Positions 33,322-39,754 of a DNA stretch of 39,754 bases are shown one piece after another; the first letter of the stretch is position 1; every line of letters starts with the position of its first letter. The notes beneath the pieces are model-generated. The model did not search any database. It was not told the origin of the DNA and worked only from the letters and a program-made list of their open reading frames with translations. Source of the DNA: Acholeplasmataceae bacterium. Lineage in GTDB: Bacteria; Bacillota_I; Bacilli_A; Acholeplasmatales; Acholeplasmataceae. The stretch is from contig JAGYLU010000014.1 in NCBI GenBank assembly GCA_018400755.1, positions 1 to 39,754 on the forward strand. Reading direction: 5' to 3'. A program made the position numbers and the translations under genes.

Positions 33322-34366
33322 AGACTTTCTCCACATCAGAAGCGTGCATCCCTCTTAGGATACCACCATAGGTCAGTTTGAACTCAAGGATGTCTCCAAC
33401 CTGGTAAGCACCCTTCTCAAAGGTGACGATGGTATGGTCACTGCTGCACCCTAGAACGGTGATGCCATCAATAGGAATCAGATCATCACATCCCACATCT
33501 TGTCTTCCAAGGGCCAAGATGCCTCTGGTCATGATGCCTTGGTCTTCAAAATGGACCTTTTCTCCAAACGCATTCACACCCAAAAGACCTTCTGGATATG
33601 AGGGTTTGTCCTTGACTTCAATGAGTTCTGCGCGCATGGTAAAGACATCATCGTGCATCCCTTTGATGGGTTTTCCATAAGCGGTTTCCCGTCCTAGGAC
33701 AAAGGCTTCGCCCAATCTTAGGTTGTTGATGCCAAGAGGCTGTTTGCCAGAGAAAATGAGATCGAGACCTGATGAGTTCCCACCACTGATCACTGGTAAG
33801 GTGGTGCCGGTTTCCTGCTCAATATGATCCTTGATCACGATCAGTTTCATCAGTGTCTCAGGGGTCGGTATGACCCCACCATAACACGTGAGATTACATC
33901 CGATGCCTTCGAGTCTGACATGAGACATCGCCATGATCTTTTTGACATCATCCATGTAATCAGCAGCATAGTAAATCCCTTCCCGCAAGTCACCAAGATC
34001 AAACATCAAGATGATCCCGTGGATCGTTCTTATGTCTTTGGCAGCGTCATCAAGCGCTTTGATTGTCCCGATCTCCGAGTTCAAGGAGATATCTGAAAAC
34101 CTGACGACATCCTTGGCCTCACTGATCATCGGAATCCTGACAAGGACTTTCGGTTTGGTGGTCTTGACGGTCTTCAGGTTTGAAAGCCTCGAATCTGCGA
34201 CATAGGCGACATCGGAATCATTGATGATCTTGAGAAGTGGTGGGGATGCCCGAAAGACTTTGGTCACCACCATCACCGATGTGTGATACTCTGAAAGCCT
34301 TGCTGTCAAGGTCTCGATGTTTGTCTTGTATTTGTTCAAATCGATGGTCATGACTGGGTAACGCAT
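33314..34366 (-). CDS. orr: Ornithine racemase (alanine-racemase-like PLP enzyme)
   Basis: This is a 350-residue fold III PLP enzyme of the Orr type, which interconverts L- and D-ornithine and so feeds the D-ornithine aminomutase. The lysine is in VVTKVF (Lys36), with the family blocks IGCNLTCYGG, ISGGNSSGLDLI, NNLRLGEAFVLGRET and VLGCSSDHTIV. GGAGGG precedes the ATG, whose last base... start overlaps the reactivase stop by one base (TGATG). Its position next to the aminomutase genes supports ornithine as substrate. Confidence 0.93.
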   Translation of the reverse strand: MRYPVMTIDLNKYKTNIETLTARLSEYHTSVMVVTKVFRASPPLLKIINDSDVAYVADSRLSNLKTVKTTKPKVLVRIPMISEAKDVVRFSDISLNSEIGTIKALDDAAKDIRTIHGIILMFDLGDLREGIYYAADYMDDVKKIMAMSHVRLEGIGCNLTCYGGVIPTPETLMKLIVIKDHIEQETGTTLPVISGGNSSGLDLIFSGKQPLGINNLRLGEAFVLGRETAYGKPIKGMHDDVFTMRAELIEVKDKPSYPEGLLGVNAFGEKVHFEDQGIMTRGILALGRQDVGCDDLIPIDGITVLGCSSDHTIVTFEKGAYQVGDILEFKLTYGGILRGMHASDVEKVYV

Positions 34367-35709
34367 CAGGATCCCTCCAAACCAAGTGTCTCTCTCAAAA
34401 GCGTGATGGCGGCCTCACGGTTGACGTGGGAAAGGACCCCAATCGCGGCCATGATGTAGTCTTTGTCCCGTCTGATGACTGCGGTCTCATCGAAAATGAG
34501 TTTGGTTGTCTGCTTTCTCACATACGCATTGATCAACTCTTCGGGATCAGGGTGATAGAGCAACGCGCCTCCGGTCAAAAGAATGTTTTTGACCATTGAG
34601 AGATCTCTCCCCTCAGGAATGACCTTGATGCCGTTGGTGGTGAAGACCCGCCTTAAGTCTCCGGTATGTCGGTCGAGGGCCTCATGGACACACGTTTGGG
34701 TGAGCAACTGAATCAACTTCAGACCCTGTTCACTCTTTGGGATGAAGGGCTCCTTGCGGGCCAGATCCAAAATATCGTCATCAGGCATTTCCAGAACTCT
34801 GGCCAAGACCTCAGGCTTAGATTTCTTCAAAACCTCAAGACGATTGACGTAGACTCCAAGATCGCCTTCAACGGTCCTTTTCGCCCGCGGTTCGCCTTCC
34901 AGATACAAGGCGTATTCAGGCCTGGCATCACAGACCGAATGAACATCGGTTGTCGCCCCTCCGACATCAAGGGTGACGACCCCGCTTTCAATCTCATCAA
35001 ACAACATGGTCGCATCCATGACCGCTCCTGGCGTCGGGATGATGATCTGATCGACCATCTCAAAGACATGGGCCATGCCCTTGGCATGGACAATGTGTGT
35101 CTCGAATGTCTTATAAATCGCTTCCCTAAGCGGCATGATGTTAAAATCATCGACCCTTGGATAGACGTTCTTGACAATCGTGATACCAGGATCATTTAAC
35201 GCCATGATCCGCTCATGATTGGCGATGTTTCCGGCGTAGATCACAGGAATCCCAAAGTCTTTGACTTTCAGAAGGTTCTCAAAAGGGATGTCTTTCTCGC
35301 CGTGGTCGGTCCCACCGGCGATGACGATGATATTCGGTTTGATTGTCTTGATTGTCTCAAGATCACTTCTTTCCAAAGGACCGGCTGTCACCAAATGAAT
35401 GTTCGCACCGGCATTGAGCGCGGCTTGTCTGGCGGCTTTCACCGTCATTTCCCGGACGAGCCCGTGAACCGTCATCCTGAGACCCCCGGCCGCCGATGAT
35501 GAGGCAACCATCCGGTCATAGGCAAGTATCTTTTCACCAAGACTCAGTCGCAAGTCTTCAATCGCTTGACCAAGCCCTTCACGAACATCCGTCTCAACTG
35601 ATGTCCGGGCCACACCACGACCTAAAAAACGCGCTTTAGGACCTAGATCAAACGCGTTCACAATGGTCGTCGTCGATCCGATTTCCGCGACCAGACAATC
35701 AATGGTCAT
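34366..35709 (-). CDS. Aminomutase reactivating factor (MutL/GlmL family, OraX-like)
   Basis: This is a 447-residue ASKHA-fold ATPase of the MutL/GlmL family. The phosphate-binding loops are seen in CLVAEIGSTTT at the start and VVTLDVGGATTDVHSV in the middle; LTGGALL near the C-terminus completes the fold. Such proteins sit next to B12-dependent carbon-skeleton or amino mutases and are thought to exchange damaged cobalamin. I start at ATG 35709 (weak GGAAAA site), overlapping oraE by 11 bases. The long upstream extension to 35790 lies inside oraE and is not used. Confidence 0.9.
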   Translation of the reverse strand: MTIDCLVAEIGSTTTIVNAFDLGPKARFLGRGVARTSVETDVREGLGQAIEDLRLSLGEKILAYDRMVASSSAAGGLRMTVHGLVREMTVKAARQAALNAGANIHLVTAGPLERSDLETIKTIKPNIIVIAGGTDHGEKDIPFENLLKVKDFGIPVIYAGNIANHERIMALNDPGITIVKNVYPRVDDFNIMPLREAIYKTFETHIVHAKGMAHVFEMVDQIIIPTPGAVMDATMLFDEIESGVVTLDVGGATTDVHSVCDARPEYALYLEGEPRAKRTVEGDLGVYVNRLEVLKKSKPEVLARVLEMPDDDILDLARKEPFIPKSEQGLKLIQLLTQTCVHEALDRHTGDLRRVFTTNGIKVIPEGRDLSMVKNILLTGGALLYHPDPEELINAYVRKQTTKLIFDETAVIRRDKDYIMAAIGVLSHVNREAAITLLRETLGLEGS

Positions 35710-37897
35710 GTTGTTTTTCCAAAAGTGACATGATGGTTGATGCGACATCAATGCCCTTTGTCCCCCGTCCAAATCCGGCATCCATGCCATTCGACTCCGC
35801 GATTTCGGGTGTCACCTGGGTGCCTCCGGCAATGATCAGAAGACGGTCACGGACTCCTTTTTCAACGGCATAGTCATGGAGTTTTTGCATGTTGCGGTAA
35901 TGGACCTCATCATGGGAGATGATCAACGAGATCATCACCACCTTGGCACTCGTCTCAATGGCGGCATCAATGAACTTCTCAATCGGCACAGATGTGCCAA
36001 GATAGGTATATGAAAGCCCATATTTCTCAATCCCACCATGCTTGATATCAAGTATTTCCCGCATCCCGACCGAATGCTCATCACTGCCGCCAGTACCGGC
36101 AACCACGTGGACCGGATGGTCCTTGTAGTAGTCAATGATCTCTTCCATCGGTCTTGTTTCCTTGATCTTCGGCAATTCAAGGGTCTTGGTATCAATCTCA
36201 AAGGGCACAGTCCCCTTGATCTGGATTCTCGTGCCTTCGCTTGGATGCATGACTTCCTTGTGGATGACCTCGACTTGGGTCAGGTTCATCTTCCGTCCGG
36301 TCTCGATCGCGGCCGCTTCGGCAACTCTTGGTTCCGCGGCGAAAAAGAGATCAACCGTGACGACGCCGTCACCCAACCACTGAACTTCCGGCTTCAGGAT
36401 TGATGTGCTTCTGTAACGTTCGCTCTCATCGAGACGGGTGGCGACTGAATCCTCAAAATCGAGTTCGTCGACATAGATGATTTTCTCTGGGTCTTCCAAT
36501 GTCGATCCACCGATCAGCTGGGCCGGATCATCCTTGACGGCGGGGTCATATTGGTCGATATTGTTGTATCCATAGTGGGCTGTCACTGGCGCCATGTAGT
36601 CTTTTGAGCGCTTGATGACCGCCTGGTTTCCAATGCCCCCTTCGATCTCTCTTTTGATGCCATCACCAGCCCGTTCAGGATAACGTCCGCTATCAACGAA
36701 CATGCCTTCCTCAACGGCTTTGAAGTAACCGCCTTGGGCAATGATTTCCTCAAGCATCAGAATCGCCCGTTCCTTGATTTCCCTGACCGCCTCAGGAAGG
36801 ATGCCGGTCGTCTTGAAATCAATCATCTCTCTTAGGCCATCCATTCCGGCCATCGCCTGTTTGGCGGTATCAAGGGCTTCGATATTATAGACATGCCAGG
36901 GGACATTGCGTCCCTCATCAGGCGTGATGGTGGACTGGATGTCCGCCGATGTGAGTCTTGAGATCAACAGGTTCAAGACATGGGTCACCGTGGCTTCCCG
37001 GGTGGATGAATCCATGTACTTGGTATTCATCTGGGCCCGCATCTTATAATTCGAGAAGAAATCACGCAACGCGATCGCATATGGCAAATTGAGTCTCAGA
37101 TCCGGTGATGGGGGCGCGGCCGGTGGAACAGTCGACAGACAGATCAGATCAGGTCTCATCCCGACCCGTTCACTCATACGGCTGTTGATGGCATGCTGGA
37201 CGAGCAACTCTGGCATCACTTTCCACGCCTCACGGGCGGTGGCGTTGGCGTTATGGGCCCCGTCAATCTGGGCGATGTTGCCGTGGGCCATGATTTTCTT
37301 GCTTTCCGCGGCATCAACGAAACTTCTGACCATGTTGATGTTCCGATACAAGACATTGTATTGGGGATCCTGATGGGCACCGTTCACCCCTTCCTCATTG
37401 AACATGACAGCAATCTCGGGACCTGCGACCCCAGAGACATAGGAGTGGTAATTGATGGGTCTACCGACTTCATCCTCGATGATGTCTAGGGCTTTGCGTT
37501 GGGCCCTGACCTGTTTTCTGGTGATTGGGACACCACCGATGCCTTGTGGGGTACCTTCCAAAAGCCCATCCATATGCGACTGACCGGCGGTCCGGATGAC
37601 CATGATATGGTCAGCCCCGTGCCACGCTGCCATCCGCATTCTTCTGATATCATCTTCAAACCGCCCTGATGCGATCTCAGTGGTGATGACAGCGTCAGGC
37701 TGAGGATCGATGTTTCCAAGGTTGGAGGCCGAAGGCAAAGGAATGCTTTTATCCAGTGAGGGACTCGCTTCGACATACGTGAAAGGCCCTAGGTTCACGG
37801 CCCCTTTTTGCCTCCAGGTCCAGCCTTTGCGTCTGGGACGGTAGTGCTCAAGACCCTTAAGCAATGCCCTGATGTCTAGTTTGTCATTTGGCATCAT
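35699..37897 (-). CDS. oraE: D-ornithine 4,5-aminomutase, large subunit OraE
   Basis: This is a 732-residue adenosylcobalamin and PLP enzyme that converts D-ornithine to 2,4-diaminopentanoate. The cobalamin-binding DEHSVG (DxHxxG, His608) and the PLP lysine in DIKHGG (Lys619, eleven residues later as in the clostridial enzyme) are intact. The TIM-barrel part carries HGADHIMVIRTAGQSHMDGL. The C-terminal Rossmann domain ends with IIAGGTQVTPEIAE. I chose ATG 37897, which has GAGGTG 7 bases upstream; the in-frame TTG and the next ATG are less well placed. It overlaps oraS by 14 bases. The length is typical. Confidence 0.97.
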   Translation of the reverse strand: MMPNDKLDIRALLKGLEHYRPRRKGWTWRQKGAVNLGPFTYVEASPSLDKSIPLPSASNLGNIDPQPDAVITTEIASGRFEDDIRRMRMAAWHGADHIMVIRTAGQSHMDGLLEGTPQGIGGVPITRKQVRAQRKALDIIEDEVGRPINYHSYVSGVAGPEIAVMFNEEGVNGAHQDPQYNVLYRNINMVRSFVDAAESKKIMAHGNIAQIDGAHNANATAREAWKVMPELLVQHAINSRMSERVGMRPDLICLSTVPPAAPPSPDLRLNLPYAIALRDFFSNYKMRAQMNTKYMDSSTREATVTHVLNLLISRLTSADIQSTITPDEGRNVPWHVYNIEALDTAKQAMAGMDGLREMIDFKTTGILPEAVREIKERAILMLEEIIAQGGYFKAVEEGMFVDSGRYPERAGDGIKREIEGGIGNQAVIKRSKDYMAPVTAHYGYNNIDQYDPAVKDDPAQLIGGSTLEDPEKIIYVDELDFEDSVATRLDESERYRSTSILKPEVQWLGDGVVTVDLFFAAEPRVAEAAAIETGRKMNLTQVEVIHKEVMHPSEGTRIQIKGTVPFEIDTKTLELPKIKETRPMEEIIDYYKDHPVHVVAGTGGSDEHSVGMREILDIKHGGIEKYGLSYTYLGTSVPIEKFIDAAIETSAKVVMISLIISHDEVHYRNMQKLHDYAVEKGVRDRLLIIAGGTQVTPEIAESNGMDAGFGRGTKGIDVASTIMSLLEKQHDH

Positions 37898-38252
37898 GAG
37901 CAAACACCTCTTTCATCTGATCGGTCAGCGCTTGGTCTTGGATGTTTAGACCCGCTTCCCTGATTGCCATGTTGTTGTCTTTGGCCATCCGGTAAACAAT
38001 ATGACCAGCGCCATGTGAAAGCAAGCCGTGGTCAAGGATATGGTCGGTGATCATCTTCGCCTCGGCACTTGAGAATCCCATTCTCATCAACACGCTCCGT
38101 TCAATCGCGGGCGTGGTATAGTCATAGGCCATCGTCATAATTGGGTCAAGCAGACGGTCGGTCAACTCGAAAAAATACGATTTGAGCGCGTCATCATCCA
38201 TCGCCTCAAGGGGCTTGCGTCTGGTTTCAAAATCATCATTACGTGGTTTCAT
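37884..38252 (-). CDS. oraS: D-ornithine 4,5-aminomutase, small subunit OraS
   Basis: This is a 122-residue subunit that partners OraE in the alpha2-beta2 aminomutase. The helical sequence is as expected for the family: DALKSYFFELTDRLLDPIM, IERSVLMRMGFSS, GLLSHGAGHIVYRMA. GGAGG lies 6 bases before ATG 38252, which overlaps the ortB stop by 14 bases. The size and position before oraE match known ornithine operons. Confidence 0.94.
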   Translation of the reverse strand: MKPRNDDFETRRKPLEAMDDDALKSYFFELTDRLLDPIMTMAYDYTTPAIERSVLMRMGFSSAEAKMITDHILDHGLLSHGAGHIVYRMAKDNNMAIREAGLNIQDQALTDQMKEVFAHDAK

Positions 38253-39636
38253 CTGATGCCTCCATCCGTTTGGTGACCTCTTCAACGGTCAATTTGAGTT
38301 CTTCCGCGAGATACTTGAGATCCGCTTCGGTCAATGCCATCGTCTTGTAGCGTTTGAGATAGCTATGTCTTAAATCATCCATATCAAGTTCTTTGATCGC
38401 GATATCCCGGGCACTCTTGGGAAAGACAATCGAGGTGCCTGGCTGTTCTGTCAAGGGATCACCAAACCGTAGGTCAATCCCGTTATCACATGCGAATGAC
38501 ACCTGTGCGCTCACATGTTTCCCAGCCCCTGTGTATTCGCTCTCCTGAACGATGATCAGGGCATCTTCTCTCATCGTCTGGGCCAATTTGAACGCGGCTG
38601 CAAGCGAAGTGTTTCCGGCTGGGCCACGCTCAAGACCTTCGAGTCTGGCCAACGCCTCGGTGATGAAGAAGACCGAACCTTGGTTCACGAGGACATAACG
38701 GTCCATGTACCGAAGCGGTCTGGCCGCACTTCTTGGGACATCGCTGCGGTCAGGGTTGGTTGTGAAGGGGATACCAAAACCGGTATGCCCGGTCGTGAAG
38801 GACTTGCGGTTGAAATCATGGTCTGAGGCCATGTGAAGGCCATAAAGGTCAACACTTGCCGCAACAATCTCGGTATCAATCGCGCCTTCCTTCTTCAGAC
38901 CACGGGCAGTTCCGGTGAGGTTCCCACCACCGGCATTGGTGGCGATCACCATATCCGGATAACGACCGAACCGTCTCATCGACTCATGAGCGATCTCAAG
39001 CCCTAGTGTCTCGATTCCCATGACTCCGTAAGGAGAATAGAGCGAGGCGTTGAAATATCCTGTTTCCTCAAGGACAAGGAGAAACTTATAGAACAGTTCC
39101 GGACCGACCGAGAGTTGGATGACCTCAGCCCCATAAGCCTCACATGCGCGGGCTTTTTCAATGATCTCCGGTTGGCTCACACCTTTTGAGTCGAAGCATT
39201 CCTGGACGATGATGCACTTGAGTCCAGCCCTTGCCGCAAGCGCAGCAACCGCCGCACCGTAGTTTCCAGAGGTTGCAGCAACCACACCTTTGTACCCAAG
39301 CTTCTTGGCTTGATGGATACTCATCGCGGCCCGTCTGGCCTTGAATGAACCACTCAGGTTCGTGGCTTCATCTTTTAGAAAGATGCGTGCCCCCATGCCT
39401 TTCTCGCTTAGGCTTCTGGCATAGGCGGACAACCTTTTCAGCTCAATCATCGGGGTGTTTCCAACACTGTTTGAGAGTTGGATCATCTGGACATCTTTCA
39501 AGGTATAGCCTGAATCCATCATCATCTTCTCATAATCAAAACCGATGCCTTCATCTTCGAACTGATCATAATCAAGTCCTAATGACCGTTTCATGATCTC
39601 GGCCCGTCTGGCCATGACGCTGTCGTAGTTGTTCAT
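38239..39636 (-). CDS. ortB: 2-amino-4-oxopentanoate thiolase, beta subunit OrtB
   Basis: This is a 465-residue PLP fold II protein (threonine-synthase-like). With OrtA it cleaves 2-amino-4-oxopentanoate with CoA to acetyl-CoA and D-alanine. The PLP lysine is in LSGSFKARRA (Lys99), and the phosphate loop is ATNAGGGNLTG. The N-terminal MNNYDSVMARRAEIMKRSLG is characteristic of OrtB. It overlaps ortA by 4 bases (ATGA). Confidence 0.95.
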   Translation of the reverse strand: MNNYDSVMARRAEIMKRSLGLDYDQFEDEGIGFDYEKMMMDSGYTLKDVQMIQLSNSVGNTPMIELKRLSAYARSLSEKGMGARIFLKDEATNLSGSFKARRAAMSIHQAKKLGYKGVVAATSGNYGAAVAALAARAGLKCIIVQECFDSKGVSQPEIIEKARACEAYGAEVIQLSVGPELFYKFLLVLEETGYFNASLYSPYGVMGIETLGLEIAHESMRRFGRYPDMVIATNAGGGNLTGTARGLKKEGAIDTEIVAASVDLYGLHMASDHDFNRKSFTTGHTGFGIPFTTNPDRSDVPRSAARPLRYMDRYVLVNQGSVFFITEALARLEGLERGPAGNTSLAAAFKLAQTMREDALIIVQESEYTGAGKHVSAQVSFACDNGIDLRFGDPLTEQPGTSIVFPKSARDIAIKELDMDDLRHSYLKRYKTMALTEADLKYLAEELKLTVEEVTKRMEASDETT

Positions 39637-39754
39637 GTGATGGTCTCCGTTTCCGAATCAATGATGGCTTTGATGTCCTGAAGGGCATCGACGTGATGGC
39701 CAAAGCTGTGTTGATCATATGGTTCAATATCACTCAACGTCCCACTTTCAATCC
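39633..39754 (-). CDS. ortA: 2-amino-4-oxopentanoate thiolase, alpha subunit OrtA (partial, cut by window edge)
   Basis: Only the last 40 residues are in the window. The reading ends DQHSFGHHVDALQDIKAII...ETETIT with TGA at 39633-39635, overlapping the ortB ATG. OrtA is about 100 residues, so roughly 60 residues lie beyond the right edge. The call rests on position and on fit to the usual ortA-ortB-oraS-oraE order, since the short tail is not decisive. The next gene upstream is expected to be ord (2,4-diaminopentanoate dehydrogenase). Confidence 0.8.
   Translation of the reverse strand, partial: IESGTLSDIEPYDQHSFGHHVDALQDIKAIIDSETETIT

Noticed and set aside
29967-39596. Many plus-strand open frames of 60-180 residues opposite the arginine/ornithine operon
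   Set aside because: They mirror strongly conserved minus-strand genes, lack ribosome binding sites and show no family resemblance.
1136-39754. Mycoplasma genetic code with TGA as tryptophan
   Set aside because: Many genes end in TGA at the expected family length and tryptophans are coded by TGG; in-frame TGA occurs only in the indel islands.

Overview
The window looks like chromosomal DNA of a monoderm bacterium in the Bacillota/Mycoplasmatota area, possibly a free-living relative of Acholeplasma, Izemoplasma or Haloplasma. The signs are Gram-positive style Shine-Dalgarno sites, a pyruvate dehydrogenase operon, an arginine deiminase operon joined to clostridial-type oxidative ornithine degradation, and a heliorhodopsin, a family reported mainly from monoderms. 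TGA is read as stop in many genes (pdhA, feoB, oraE and others), so this is not a mycoplasma with TGA recoded to Trp. The lineage call is inference; no rRNA or ribosomal protein gene is present to anchor it.

Layout. 1-3.2 kb: tRNA-Thr(CGT), a YegS/DagK-type lipid kinase and a membrane GGDEF/HD-GYP cyclic-di-GMP protein. 3.3-8.1 kb (minus): pdhA-pdhB-pdhC-lpdA. 8.2-10.5 kb (minus): speA-speB, arginine to agmatine to putrescine. 10.6-11.7 kb (plus): an MscS channel. 11.9-14.9 kb (plus): DUF2177 membrane protein, a DhaL-DegV fusion (FakA-like plus FakB-like) and a DUF1295 membrane reductase-like protein. 15.0-16.3 kb (minus): an accessory AAA/DUF4143 ATPase. 16.7-19.1 kb (minus): feoA-feoB plus a 58-residue Cys-rich FeoB-associated protein. 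19.3-24.6 kb (minus): crtI-crtB-(phytol/dolichol kinase family)-(DUF92)-class II photolyase, a tight five-gene operon. 24.8-26.7 kb (plus, divergent): heliorhodopsin, then a tocopherol-cyclase-family protein. 26.8-39.75 kb (minus): ortA(partial)-ortB-oraS-oraE-reactivase-orr-alr-arcA-arcB-arcC-GH2 glycosidase.

The most interesting part is 19.3-26.7 kb. A heliorhodopsin is transcribed divergently from carotenoid genes, two prenol-phosphate kinase homologues (plant VTE5 and VTE6 families) and a photolyase, with a VTE1 (tocopherol cyclase) family gene just downstream of it. This looks like a light, isoprenoid and DNA-repair island. No lycopene cyclase or carotene dioxygenase is seen, so the retinal source is not explained here.

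The arginine operon encodes nearly a whole catabolic route: arginine to citrulline to ornithine plus carbamoyl phosphate (ATP), D-ornithine, 2,4-diaminopentanoate, then acetyl-CoA plus D-alanine. An alanine racemase sits where it could recover the D-alanine.

Caution: three short islands (about 5.6-6.5, 8.6-9.9 and 11.65-12.0 kb) are full of single-base indels that break pdhC, pdhB, speB, speA, mscS and the DUF2177 gene while the protein similarity continues in other frames. Several lie in homopolymers. Assembly or sequencing error is more likely than true pseudogenes. The 27 kb to the right is clean.
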